Part shown: positions 22,957 to 34,426 of the stretch, piece after piece
How the letters are laid out: every line of letters starts with the position of its first letter
How positions within the stretch are numbered: the first letter of the stretch is position 1
Source: Ectocarpus siliculosus
Taxonomy: Eukaryota > Sar > Phaeophyceae > Ectocarpales > Ectocarpaceae
Direction of reading: 5' to 3'
NCBI GenBank assembly: GCA_000310025.1
Contig: FN649728.1
Coordinates: 1,317,169-1,381,168 of the forward strand
DNA length: 64,000 nt
Program-made: the position numbers and the translations under genes
The notes under the pieces: generated by a model
Told to the model about the DNA's origin: nothing
What the model saw: only the letters and a program-made list of their open reading frames with translations
The model's database searches: none

Positions 22957-24247
22957 CTAAGGACAAGGAACCATGGTTGGCGAGAAAAAGAGGATCAAAG
23001 GGTAGCTCTTGCTCACGTCGCGAGGCCAACGTTTCTCCTAATACTCTTCCAGCGATTTATTCCATGCAACCCGCTATTTACGAAGGAGCCTGAACTAGGA
23101 TATCCATGTTCGAATATCGGACCCTTACAGATGAACAAATGAAGCCGACCTTATAGTAACCATGGTAGTGTGAAACGCCATCAGAAGGACAGTTACATAA
23201 CTCGCAGGGGGGGCGACTCAACGTCAGGGCCAGCGAGGCAGAACAAGCGAGTTTCAAGGACCAGCTGCATTACCGCAATCCATGCTCCTTGCTGCTGCTC
23301 GCGTACCACACCCACATTTTGCCCTATCAAATATACCTTTTGCAAAACAGAATGCCAGTGATTTTGTTAAGAACAGCAATTTCACTCTACCAAGCGATGA
23401 TTCGTATTGAGAACCTGTTTGGTTTGTGTTTCGATTTTCCATCTTTTCACGTTGCCCGTCCCGATGCAATGCTTCGAACATGCTGTATGGAACACCGGGA
23501 CACTCACTACCAGCTCCTGTGAATTGGGAAGGGACTTCGCTACAGTCTTCACGAGAGCGAGGCTTGCGTTTTGAGGTATTGTGATGCAAACATGATTTGT
23601 TCCACAGGACGAGCGTAACATGTCAGCAACAAAACGCTGGTGCTACCGCCGGTGGCCACTTTCGGTATCTACCATCTACCGTTTTTGGGGGGATTGACTT
23701 CAGACCGTGGTTCGGAGTATGCATAGAAAGAAAATATTGTGGGAAGAGAGGAACTCCTCTGCTCCTTGCTTTGTCCCTCGTGTGTATATCCTCTTACAAT
23801 TGCCTAACACCAAAAATGTTCTCTGCACCCACAAACAAATATGGTAGAAGGCAAGGCAGCCATGATACACCTTTGCGATGCCGATATCGACGGAAAATTA
23901 TACGACTTTATGCAGGTGCCGGGTTGCAAACATGTTTTTAACAAGACAACAGTGTCGGCTCTCCCATCGCGCCACCTTGGCTGTAATGTCTGTTATCGAA
24001 GTCACTGGAGAAAAACCCGATTTTCTTGCGTTCTGAGGAACTAGAACACTGTGGGATATCACTAGTCATTCCTCGAGGCAGAATTTGTGAGCGTCTCAAC
24101 CAGGGGAAAATAAAACACGTCCGCCCATCAAAAAAGCAATACGTAAAGAACGTGTACGATCATTCGTAGTTCGGAATCACGGTCCACGAGCAAACGGCAG
24201 CGGAATCCTTTCGAAAACAACACTACTGGTAAGAATTTCGACGAAGG
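22957..24247. other. distal part of duplication copy 1
   Basis: Partly coding-like text is shared with copy 2. Near 23844-23915 the plus strand reads DADIDGK before CAG|GTGCCG, and copy 2 has the same at 42775-42835. Near 23520-23560 the minus strand reads DCSEVPSQF where copy 2 reads DCSKACGNSQELVVKC, so the copies differ by indels. No complete model is possible. Confidence 0.35.
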
Positions 24248-26083
24248 AAGGACCAAAATGGGTGGCGTGCCTCCGGTTTGCCCGGCTGTAGGGTTCACAT
24301 CTACCGACAGGTCTAGAAGAGTGACGTTCCGAAAAGTTTGGCCTGATGCAAACAACCCACCTCACCCAAACAGTCTGAATATTTTCTTTTGTCAGCCAGT
24401 TGACAAGGTGATGCAGCCGATGAAAACGCAATTCCCCAATCATGCTGCTAGGATAAGTATCGAGTGTGAAGAATCGCAAAAACAAGCTGTTGCTAAACGG
24501 GACTGAGAGTAACCAAGGGCCTTCGGTCGCTCTCCCAAACGCTGCTGACAGAGGGTATTGCGATGAAGTCATTTTTCACCATTAGGGAGATATACAGAGT
24601 TTTCGCTGTATTCACATCTGCTATTAACTGGAAACCTCAGCAGCGATTCAGCGGGATACCCCAACCCTTCTGATGTTTGAGAAAGGATCTCGACGCAGTG
24701 AAGCAAATGGCCAAACAACACAATTGTGTACGGCTGCAAGTTTGATAGAACCGTCGACGAGCGGGAAAGAAGTCTTGCGTTGTTCTCGCGGTGTCACAGA
24801 AGGTTAGCACCACAGATGGTAAGGAAATAAAATAAATGTTCGACCTCGTTCTTCTTCTGACGCGAACTGGTGCGCCCAGAACACATTGTAGGCAGCAAAA
24901 CGTGGAGTGAATTGTCGACAACCAGAACAGGGTCAATGAGATGATTCCCACAACCTTTCAAATCGTATTCTTTGCCCCGTCAGCGACTACGGTTGTTGAC
25001 GCATTACTGTTGGTCAGCCGGCTGCCATGCCCACCATCTACAAAAACAAACACGTCCTTATGACCTTGGCGGTATTTATCCCGCCATGTGAACGACGTCT
25101 TCTCGATGGCCTTTTGCGCGGTCGATGCTAATGAAAAATGGACCACTGTCCACGTACGCAGGGCCAAAGTGAAATAGACCGAGACCTGAAGCATTCAAAC
25201 AATCGTTTTCAATATCAACTGCAACGAAAAATATTGTCCAGGGTTTCGTGTAGGTGCTGATGACGAACGGACTACGCGAAACACGATTAAGATACAGGCA
25301 AAGACGTGCCACAGTTTGCAGAAGTTTCCGTGAAACGCTCTGAAATAAAACGCAAGAACTCTAACTTCCCTTCCAATGTTATTCCTGGTTTTGTATCTGG
25401 GCTATCTTTTCGCGTTTCCACACGAAGCCCCGGTAACCAAACATGTTTACGTACGGAAGTTGATGGCCCCTTGCGGACAGTGGAATGGTAGTGTTCCGCC
25501 GCCCGGTCAGTGTAAGTCCCTCTAACTAAAGTGGATGTCCTTCTCGAGAACGACAAACTAGTGAGTGTTTACATGTTCTCGCGATCGACGAATGAAAGCG
25601 ACCGCGGAGCGCTTCTAGATATGAACTCTAGGGTAAGCAACGAAGGAGCTAAGGCAGAGAAAGATATTCGCCACAATAGCTGCTATGTGACTTTTTTCTT
25701 GGACAATGCCAACTGGTATAAAATGGCGCCAGAACATTGAGACTAAAATTCAACACACGCACCACCAGGGAACAAGAACCAGGACCCTTACGGCTCGAGC
25801 AGTTCTTGAATATTGTCGAAAATGGTGCAGTCCATGCTCTCCATGCTCTTCATATTGGAATACGAGTCTGGGGACGCCATTCTTGTATTGTGGTGTCGCT
25901 GCATTCCGGAAAAGTCGCGCCGCAGCGCAGTCTGATTTTCACCACGCACACCAGCCTACCCTACAGCATCAAGTGTGGGCCAACCTGCACAGCATCTACC
26001 TACAGTACAAGGCTGATTGGTTCAAAGGGTTAGGGCACATAGTCTAGGGGATAGGATCTATCGTAACACATGAAATCCGTACA
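24248..26083. other. unassigned ORF cluster between the duplication copies
   Basis: Three consecutive plus-strand frames have protein-like composition: 25306-25491 (VSVKRSEIKRKNSNF), 25531-25740 (DNDKL/ALLDMNSRVSNEGAK region) and 25737-26033 (LEQFLNIVENGAVHALHALH). They are in different frames with no clear splice sites between them. Overlapping minus-strand text near 25080-25310 (FFVAVDIENDCLNASGLGLF) is equally plausible. I do not recognise any of them. The region could be a decayed gene. Confidence 0.25.
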
Positions 26084-26443
26084 TACGTGTTCCAGTGTTG
26101 GCGAACGTCGAGTGGAGCACTGATGAGGTCCAGTGTCTGTGCGCATAACTGAACTGTCCCTGGCGCTTCGGCCTCTTGATCGCTGGGCTCACGGGGGTCA
26201 TCAATGTAAAGCGTCCTATGCTTGATGTCCCCGCCGGGGAGTGGGCCCTTGAGGTGGATCGGGAACAACAACGATTCCAGCTTCGAATGGGTCGCAGCGT
26301 CAATGGTGCCGTCTGAGAAGGAAATAGTTGGAACGTTTTTCACCAAGACTCTTTGGACGAGAGTCCCGTTCAGGAATAGCCCGCCGCCGTCGTCCTCCAC
26401 CACGGTCTTGCACATGACGAACAGGGAGGCCGGGACGATAAAA
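26084..26443 (-). CDS. unknown protein, internal exon
   Basis: A long T-rich tract and GTCAG acceptor precede about 120 open codons. Text includes FIVPASLFVMCKTVVEDDGG, LVQRVLVKNVPTISFSDGTI and LFPIHLKGPLPGGDIKHRTL. The exon ends at AACAC|GTATGT. The entry phase is 1. A possible upstream exon (AWVNSECIDKSVEILSQLF) ends AAG|GTACCC at about 26530 but in phase 0, so it does not join directly. The composition suggests a soluble beta-rich domain. No family is recognised. Confidence 0.45.
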
Positions 26444-29400
26444 TCTGACAAAAAATAATAAAAAAAGGTTCAACGTCTTCGGGGAACAGTGGATGGCGTG
26501 TGTATCCACCAAAAAGAGGGGGGGGGGTACCTTAGCAAGGAAAAGTTGAGATAAGATTTCAACCGATTTGTCAATGCACTCAGAGTTTACCCACGCCCTA
26601 ACCGGAAGAGTAAAAGGGTTGTTTAAATCAGAATTGTACACCCTCGGACAAAAGACCCACAGAGCTCCCGGTATGATTGGTGAAATGAGGACAAGACCGC
26701 TTCGTTTTTATTGTAGCTGAAGTTCCAGCAAGCTTGGGTCTTAACAGCGGACTAACATTTGAAATAAATGAAAAATGGTTCAATCGAACCCAGAGTTGGG
26801 GCGAATTGCACAACCCAGAGTTCCCGAAAGCGGTCCAACCGAGGTAAGATGGGAAAATCTCCATGACTGCCGTTGATTTTCGATTTATGGTCTTCCGTGT
26901 GTCGAGGATTATTTCTGCGCGTACCCTTGGCCCCTCTCACCGTATGCAATACTGCTGTAGGGCGTTCCGGGTGTTCCCGGCCCGCGCGGTTCTCACAGGC
27001 CGTAGCTCATCTCCCCATCTCGACACAACTGCAAATCAGAGCAGCCTCAACCAGGCTATTCTCTGTTGAGACGCACACTCAACTCCAACTCCCCAGTCTG
27101 GTTATCATACAAAACGGTTGTAGGACCCGCCACACGTCCTACGAGAGTGCTGTGGATCTTTCCGCTCTACGTCTTGGTCTGGGCGTAAAGGATACAAAGT
27201 AGGGGGCCCGATACAAGGCGATGGTGTGCGTGGTGAATATCACCGCCTTATGTTGGGTAGCCGCCTTATTCTTGAATGAAGTTGTAAACCGCCTTATTCA
27301 GGGCAAAATACAGAGGTTTACAGCGGTGATCACCTCACGGCGCGGTGTTGAGTGGAAGAGCATCGTTACGTGCACCACATACATGTATGTCGAGCCTGAT
27401 GACTTGCAATAGTTAGCGAACGAACGCAATATTTATTTTCAGAAGTGGCATGTACATCTGATGCCAGCACACAAGCCCTACATGCTCTTGGGTGCCGATG
27501 TGCCGATGCGAGGAACAACGACCCTGTTACCTTTTGAGTGAAGAGCAACACTAAATAGCCAGCATGGACCCACCATGCAAAACTTAAAAAATCTATTGTG
27601 TACCGAACAAACAGATGTGTCTACGTCCATGGCGCTTGGCCCATGGGTACGGGTAAGCACCACATACTTCCCCGGCGCTTGTATCTCTGAAAACACATCC
27701 ATCGCCTCTTCGCAACAAACTTTGCTCTATTGTGTGTAAGACAACGGCTCAAAGATAATTACCAAGGATCCTTCAGGGAAATTTCCCGCGGTACTTTTCC
27801 CGTGGGAACTCCACGGAAATTGTAGTTGGTAACGTTCTACAGTGATAATTCGCAGTTACGATATCCGCCCAAACCATGATCAATTAAAGGCCTTCTCCCT
27901 TCCCATCCAATACAATTACGGTGCATCGCTGGGAGGTTTTACCATATAACGATACCTTGCATTGCGTGGTGGCCAGTTACTGTACCACCCAAATGTTACG
28001 GTGCATTACCGTGGTGGCTGCTGGTTCCCGTAAGGGAATTCCGTGGTGGCCAGTTATCACCCCTGTATCACCGTTCATTACCGCGGTTGTTGGTTGCCGT
28101 AAGCAAACTACCGTGCGTGATGGTCAGTTACCATCCAGAAAATAGACGAATTACGGTGGTCGCTGGTTCCCGTACCAATCGTTACTAAACTGAGAAATCG
28201 TTACCACGAGGAGCCTTGAAATTTCTACATCCGTCTACAAGAATATTATCTATTCTCATGTCCGAGTGCCACACGGGTTTAGATGTGCCACGTAATAATT
28301 GTGGTGTATCGATCCGGGAGTTGTATGTGCACTCGCTCAGATGCTTCCCAGAGAGTTGTACTGATGGGAAGATGATCACGGCCTCAGACAGGTCGATACG
28401 GCCTTATACAGGGCCAGACATACCGGGTCTGAGGTGTGGGCGCAAATTTCGACCGCCTTATATCGGGTATCCCGCCTTATTCACACCGCCTTTTATCGCC
28501 CCTCCCAATAAGTACATGAGATCAGCCGGAACTTCTTTTCGGGGAAGAAGACGAAGTAATCTCGCCGCAACTCGCAAGTGCGTTGCTGCAGCTGACGAAG
28601 GTTGCCCAGCAAACAAACGGCGTGAAAGAACAGGGGCGGCACAATACGTGCATACAAGCACCGAGGCCGAGTGGTCTGCTTCGTCTGTCTGGTGGAGTGC
28701 TATCTTAGACCGACCGCGGGTACTTGCTACACATTGCTGCTGCAAGCTACCCCAAGCTGCCGTCTTGCGTGAAACGCTGCCACCGCGTGGCCGAAACCGC
28801 CCGAAACTGCTGCTGGTTTGGCGCATGCGTCTACAGCAGAGTACACGCAGATGGAAACAGCAGTAGTATACCCTACGTACACATTCGCAATACGGCAGAC
28901 CCAACAACAATTGCTCAACAACGCAAACGCCAGCAGGTATTTCACGTCCGCGCTGCTTTTCCTGACGCTCGGAAAAGAATCACACACCAGCAGTCAGTGC
29001 CTACCTCAACTTGCCCACCTTGTTCAGTTTGTTCAAGTTTCTCCCAGTCAGCCTCCACACCGCCGGCATCACACCCTGCCGCTACTACAGCAGTCGGCGT
29101 TGAACCATCTCCTTGTCCCTGACCATCGGCAGAATCCGTGCGCTGCATTCTGTGGTCGCTGCATTCAGTATTGGGGGTCGAATCCACCCTGGGAGAGTGG
29201 GAGACTTCGTTCCAAAACGTGTAAAAAAAAGCCCGCCCCCACCCTATTTGTTCCGCATGAATGGCATCATCCCGAGCGTAAAAAAAAAAGAAACTGGTTC
29301 TTCCGGAGAACCGGAAATTCGTCCGCGTAGACCCCTCGGCAAACTCTGTGCCTCTGTGCGCTGCGTGTCTGTACGTCTGTACGCACTACGCGCCGGACAT

Positions 29401-30240
29401 GCTCGCGATGTGCCTGGGGTGATATTTGTTTCACCTACCAAGGTTGTGGACCTCGCTTTGCTTTCCAGGAGCTCGCCAAAGAGGTGTGCGGCTAACGTGG
29501 GGGGTGGGGGGCGCTTTCCGGCAGATCAACTCCGCCGAGAGGTTCTAGTGACGGTACAGTCATTGTAGGACTACTCTGTTGAAGTAGTCTAACGTGCATA
29601 GAGGCAGCGAGGGCACTGCAGCACTGCAGCACGCAAACATCTATAGCTGATGATGTGGAAATCGTCCCGTGCCGTTTGTACCAGCCGGCTTGAGTGCATC
29701 ATTCTCCTCAACTAACGGTGATGATTATATGTTTGCCTGTGAGCAGTTGTCCGTCAACCCTCACAAAAAAACTGAACACCCCGATGTTGAACACCCCTGC
29801 TAGCGGGGCATCTTCTCGAGCGGGTAGCCTTTATTTGACGTCACGGGGGAATATTAGAAAGTTCGCTGGTGTTCCACATACAGCAGTGCCTTCGGCAAAT
29901 CTTCTAATTCTCTTGCGGCAGGAATATGACAAATATTCGATACACCCATCGGGACGCATGTAGTGGTGTTTGACCCCTCTTCCTTCAAAATCAATCACCT
30001 TTGAGCTGTGTGGAACTCTCTTGTCCGACCACAGTAGCAGGTTGTTGCTGCTTTCCGTTGTTCTCTTTCTCTTGATTAACGCTTTCCAAGCCAACCCACA
30101 ATATCCCACGCACACACGATCATCATAGATCGCCTGCACGCACACACTGAACAGAAGGGCACATGTCTCGGCATAAAGCCCTGATCTAGCATGACGTCAT
30201 GTCTTAGCATCCGACGGCGCCAATAACCATGATCAACCAC
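26444..30240. other. mostly non-coding; degenerate repeats
   Basis: No gene is supported. ACCGCCTTAT direct repeats occur at 27240-27300 and 28385-28500. Between them (27900-28180) are degenerate copies of ACGGTGGTCGCTGGTTCCCGTA/GGTGGCCAGTTA. Some coil-like text (ALLQLTKVAQQTNGVKEQG, about 28578-28635, plus) is noted without splice support. A B-box-like GGTCGAATCCACCC at 29180 lacks a matching A box. Confidence 0.4.
27900..28180. repeat. degenerate tandem repeat (GGTGGCCAGTTA / GCTGGTTCCCGTA)
   Basis: At least four imperfect units alternate the words TTACGGTG, GTGGTGGC(C/T), AGTTA and TGGTTCCCGTA. They are flanked on both sides by ACCGCCTTAT repeats in the same orientation. No coding sense was found. 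Confidence 0.6.
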
Positions 30241-30317
30241 GATCACATGTCTACCTCCAAATACCATAACACGCACATAAGCCATGCACCCACACCTTTT
30301 TTTACCGACAGAACCAC

Positions 30318-30640
30318 CCAACCTAGAGCGACCTATACGCCCATACAACCTAGCATCTACCCACGTCAACACCAACCTAGCACCTATGCAAGCCATACCA
30401 ACCTAGGTCGATCGCATAAACAACAACCTAGCACCTATCCATGCAATACCAACCTAGAGATTATCCCATCAACACCAACCTAGCGCCAAATGCCGGCACA
30501 CCAACCTAGAACTGAGCCACCCAGCGCCAACCTAGCCCCAATGCCGGCACACCAACCTAGAACTGAACCATGCAGCGCTAACCTAGCCCTAATGCAGGCA
30601 CAACAACCTAGAATTGAGTCACCCAATGTTAACCTAGCAC
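30318..30640. repeat. CCAACCTAG minisatellite
   Basis: More than ten copies of (C)CAACCTAG are spaced by variable 15-30-bp linkers, often CACCTATNC or AACTGAGCCACCCAG. It is immediately followed by telomere-like repeats. Spacers are neither unique nor of uniform length and no palindrome is conserved, so it is not a CRISPR-like array. Confidence 0.85.
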
Positions 30641-30655
30641 CTATTGGGTCGGTTT

Positions 30656-30688
30656 GGGGTTAGGGTTAGGGTTAGCGTTAGGGTTTTA
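30656..30688 (+). repeat. interstitial telomere-like TTAGGG repeats
   Basis: The tract contains GGTTAGGGTTAGGGTTAG followed by one variant GCGTTAGGG and then TTTTAG. About four TTAGGG units lie internally on the chromosome, adjacent to the CCAACCTAG minisatellite. TTAGGG is the reported telomere motif of brown algae (general knowledge). Confidence 0.85.
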
Positions 30689-31084
30689 GCCGGGTTCATG
30701 TAGTTGCTGCTTGGAGGGACAGAAAACTGCGCCTGCCTGCCTGTAGTAGAGCGACAAGTTGAAGAAACAAGAAAACGCATACATCCTCGTGACGCTCGTT
30801 CCTCAGACAAGATTTCCGTCGGTAAACAAGGTGTGGGTGCATGGCTTATATGCGTCCCTGTGGGTGCATATCATTTTCGGCAGGAATATTATCTCACGCT
30901 TCTTGCTGAGGGGCACTCAGGGGGATCGTCGTTACATTCCCCCGCGGCAAGTGTGCTCGAAACGCAAAGCCGCCGCGATCTGCTCTATTTCAAAATACTG
31001 TAGCTTTCACCAGCTCAACCTTTGGCGTACCTGGCTTCTGTGTATATGTTGAAACCTTGAGGTCATATGCCCTGTATGTTTATG

Positions 31085-31217
31085 GCAAGTTGATCAGATA
31101 TTCCCCACAGCAGTGTTATACGCTGAATCACACGCCATTCGAGTGAAGGTTCTTGGACCGTGGCATCCAGATGTTGCGGGGTCACTCTCAAACTGGGCGT
31201 CGCTGCTGTCACAACAG
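31085..31217 (+). pseudogene. degenerate TPR exon
   Basis: From ESHAIRVKVLGPWHPDVAG through SLSNWASLLSQQ this is a TPR repeat of the kinesin-light-chain/TPR_12 style, ending CAG|GTAAGG. If the unit begins at GGCAAG (31085) it is 133 nt, seven longer than the intact 126-nt exon downstream. The acceptor position reads TTTAT instead of a YAG. The N-terminal third is therefore out of frame and unspliceable as read; a shorter exon from CAG 31111 is the alternative. Confidence 0.65.
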
Positions 31218-31311
31218 GTAAGGCTTCCCTGCATGCTCTCCATTTCTGTTTTTCTGTGAACCTGGGTTTGGGTGTCGAGCTCAAGGCTGATGCCCACATC
31301 GTTTTACGCAG

Positions 31312-31437
31312 GGGGACCACGATAGGGCCGAGCGGCTCGCCGTGGATTCGTACGCGACTCGGAAGAACGCCCTAGGCCCGGCGCATTCGGATGTCGGCGA
31401 GTCGCTCTGCAACTGGGCGGTTGTGTTGAAGCGCAAG
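31312..31437 (+). CDS. single-TPR exon, exactly 126 nt
   Basis: The exon is bounded by TTTTACGCAG| and AAG|GTAAGG, phase 0 on both sides, 42 codons. The text ALGPAHSDVGESLCNWAVVL matches the TPR consensus (LGPxHPDVAxSLNNWAxLL). One TPR per 126-nt symmetric exon is the format reported for the highly variable NB-ARC-TPR family of Ectocarpus, where exons shuffle. No NB-ARC (P-loop) exon is visible in the window. This is probably an orphan or relic TPR exon, or part of a gene whose other exons were lost. The flanking introns are repeated nearby (31495-31900 versus 32250-32440). Confidence 0.7.
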
Positions 31438-31494
31438 GTAAGGTTGTATGCAGCCCAACTATCAGAAATATGGCCGGGGCAGCCCGCCGAAGTT

Positions 31495-32440
31495 TTCCTT
31501 TCCACAACCAACCCGGGAACCCAACCCACCCTTGTCTTTCGGCCTAGAAGACTCCAATCGACGCAAGCACCGGTAGGAGAGTGGCGTGGAAGATGCCGTG
31601 ACACACAACTCCACTCTCCTACGGCATCTATGCACAGTAGTACTGCTGTCGTTGTAGGAACATGTACTGTGGAAGATCTCCGAGGGGTCCTCCTGCGCGG
31701 TAACGGCAACGTCGCGAGAGCTCTGCGTGTATCTATCGTCGACACATGTGGCAGCCGCACGACACAGGAACGGATGTTTGCACCGCATTGTAGTATGTTT
31801 CGCCGTGGTAGGAAGTATCCCATTCAGTTAGGTCGTTGCGGTACTTGTAGCACCCTGACGTCGTTCGGCGTCTAGTCCATACCTGGTATAGTACTGCTGT
31901 GGCAAAAACACAGCAGCAGTAATCGAGCTATTTTCTTTTTTTTTTGTCTTCACTTCAAATCAGCGCTCACAGCACGAGTTGAGTGCCGTTTACTCCAACC
32001 CGTGGTCACACAGAAGAGCCTCTCTTCCCTTCCTGCGGTACTTTGCCTTCGATTTTTAATGCGAGAAGAGTTCAGCATCTGTGTACACACGAACTAGCGC
32101 TATCCACTAGACCAGGAGCGGAAGCGAGAGAAAAACTCACTTTGCAGGAAAAGCTCGCTTACGTCGGGATTCGAACCCCTGACCTGACCTCTAGAAGGTT
32201 TCGAGGATACCAACTAGACCACCGGGGCGACCTATGCCTGCAATTTTTTGCTGTGGTTCCAGCCAGACTTTTGCCTCCACAACCCGAGAATCCCACTGCT
32301 GTATCTCGACCTCCAAGACTCCAATCAACAAACCAGCACTGGCAGAAGTGCGTGGAAGATGCCGTGACAGCACAACGAGTCGACACGCGTACAACTTCTA
32401 TGTACAGTCGGCGTCTGGTCCATACTGCTGTAGAAATAAA
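31495..32440. repeat. direct repeat pair flanking a SINE
   Basis: 31495-31900 and 32250-32440 share AAGACTCCAATC, GCGTGGAAGATGCCGTGACA and GGCGTCT(A/G)GTCCATAC.TGCTG in the same order, with internal indels in the second copy. Both follow TPR-exon-like sequence or SINE. They may be duplicated intron pieces of a former TPR exon array. Confidence 0.5.
31946..32231 (-). mobile_element. dimeric tRNA-derived SINE, copy 1
   Basis: Read on the minus strand, the element starts GTCGCCCCGGTGGTCTAG (tRNA-like A box) and has B box GGGGTTCGAATCCC. It then has a second tRNA-like start (CCTGGTCTAGTGGATAGC) and a body ending near CAAATC...GAAGAC, with a 15-base A run at its 3' end (T run 31931-31945 on the plus strand). 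A second full copy is at 53933-54225. The head has the CTTCTAGA anticodon-loop region seen in the tRNA-Arg(UCU)-like sequence at 2642. Confidence 0.8.
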
Positions 32441-33377
32441 AAAAACGAGCCATTTTTTTTTTTTCATACTAAAACAAGAAGTGTATCACGTCACGACGAC
32501 CATATAGATAACATGATTGGCGGAGGAAAGGGGAAGGATTCGGGGAAAATAAAGTACAACTTGTACGTAGCCTATTAAATACCTTCAACTCTAAAAGACA
32601 TGCAAGTATTGCGAAGAGTGATCGATAGCAAGCATGAATGAGTCTATCTCTAGCTTGTGCGCGCGGGACTTTCTTACTTACGGCGGCAAATGAGGAAGGA
32701 AGAGCTTGCCGAGCAGTAACTCAGGGGGAAAAAAACGCTTTTTGTAAAGTGGGTGCGTACAGAGTTCACGCCGCAACCGAGATTACCATGCGGTAGTAGC
32801 TAGTCTGCTGTGGAGTCGAGGGCGTGGTGCAAGGCGAAAGATATGTCTGAGTTTTGTAGCGAATTCATGCTCTGTTGCTGCGTGGAAAGACCTCCCGACC
32901 AACCGCCGTGGAAAACCCCTTTATTCAGGTATTGCATTGGTTGGGAGTTGGGACTCACTATCAAGGGCCTTGACACTGACGTTGTCGGTTAGCGCGGTCG
33001 TGTCCTTGTACACGCCTGAAAAAAAAATAAATAGTTGCAAGATGCCGATTTTCACGCTGTCGGAGTATCCACAAGATAATGGTCTTCCGTCCTTGGGTGG
33101 TGGTCGTACATAATTTGGCTGGAAGATTCTGTAGACTTTAATCTGAAAACTTCAAGAAGATGCGCCTCACGGAACTCGGCGTTTCGCTACCTTTACCTTG
33201 TGTAAATACAGACCGGTACGTAATAATAGCCTACAAACGCCTTGTTTTTGGCGCACACACACCCGAGGACAAGAACGCAGTGTGCAGAAAATTCTGCCAC
33301 AGAAGACCGCAGCACGACATGTAGCATGTCGATCATGCACAGCAGAAATGGTAAAGGCTCATACCTACCGTAGTCTA

Positions 33378-33580
33378 CGGCACAAGACAACACACCCCCT
33401 GGGCCGATTTTCAAAGCTCGATTGCGCCACGACGAAGAGGACGCACAAACGAACATACTTTTTTTCGGAAAAGTGTCGACGAGAAGGCAACGCCGCCGTT
33501 TTCGGCGCCGCGGCTCTTTCTGCGGTTGAGAAATCGAGCTTTGAAAATCGGTCCAGAGAGGGTGGTATCTTAGGTGGTAT
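33378..33580. mobile_element. inverted-repeat (MITE/foldback-like) element, copy 2
   Basis: Same element and position as 10646-10850. The arms contain CCGATTTTCAAAGCTCGATT and its inverse. Small differences in the arms show independent drift after duplication. Confidence 0.65.
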
Positions 33581-33729
33581 ACGGTACATAGGCTCGCCGC
33601 GCTATTTACTTCCACTACAGGATACCTCTGCACCCATCTTCAGCTGCTGCTTGGTCTGTCTTGCAGCGTGTGGCTAGCTAGTTTGTGTGATACGGAGATG
33701 TCGTTTTTCAGTGCGGTTTGACTTTGACA

Positions 33730-33830
33730 ACCAGCACGTTGGCATATCCGGCGTATGCTGGAGTACTGTACAGGCCGTGGAGCACGTTGGCATATCCGGC
33801 GTATGCTGGAGTACTGTACAGGCCGTGCGG
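33730..33830. repeat. 48-bp tandem duplication, only in copy 2
   Basis: A 48-bp unit starting AGCACGTTGGCATATCC and ending ACAGGCCGTG(G) occurs twice in tandem. Copy 1 (about 10998-11046) has it once. The length is a multiple of three, but no gene is assigned here. Confidence 0.85.
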
Positions 33831-34426
33831 CAAGCTAATAAACACAGTTCTGCCCCCAAAAGAAGCCGGAGCACACACACACACGGACCACGCGCCTCTC
33901 TATGCAAGCACCACACCACGCGAAGCACGGATGGGGGAGGCAGCACGGCAGTCACACGCGCCAAGCCATCAGTTGCACGTGTATGTCAACACGGCAGTCA
34001 GTCAGTATGAAACCGCCGCTGGCGTGGGGGAACTTGCCAGTTCGTGTCGAAATGCGGAGGCCTCGAAGAAGAAAAAGAGTGAGCAGTGCTCTACAGGTCA
34101 CCAACTTGTTGCAGATGGGGATTGAAGCGTTCTGTGTGCTGTGGGGGGGGAGGAACCAGCTGCCAAGCTTTCTTGCCAGGGCGACCAGGACAGGGCGGCC
34201 CTCCGTTCTAGACGTGAAGCTCCGATCTGCGGAACGCCACGGAATTCCGCTGCTTCTCCCGGATCCCCCCGCGCCCCAAAAGAACGTTCCAAAGCGCATC
34301 TGAACGTTTCAAAGCGCGGGGGGAAAGATCTGTTCTTCGTACCGTGCTGATGATGCTGTGAACGACCGCCCTCCCGCCTACACTTCCCTCGTCCGCCACG
34401 CCACCAGAACTACGCACGGCGATACC

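Larger units (their letters stand above)
9757..24247 (+). repeat. segmental duplication copy 1 (direct)
   Basis: This segment is homologous, in the same orientation, to 32516-43224. Borders were read from GATTCGGGGAAAATAAAG at the left and ACTGGTAAGAATTTCG versus ACTGGTGAGTATTTCG at the right. It carries the 391-residue-class gene, an inverted-repeat element and minus-strand coding segments. It has about 3.9 kb (about 18541-22453) that is absent from copy 2. Non-coding parts differ by many substitutions and indels, so the duplication is not very recent. Confidence 0.9.

Noticed and set aside
30318-30640. CRISPR-like array
   Set aside because: Repeat core is only 8-9 bp, spacers are irregular and similar to each other, and the genome is eukaryotic.
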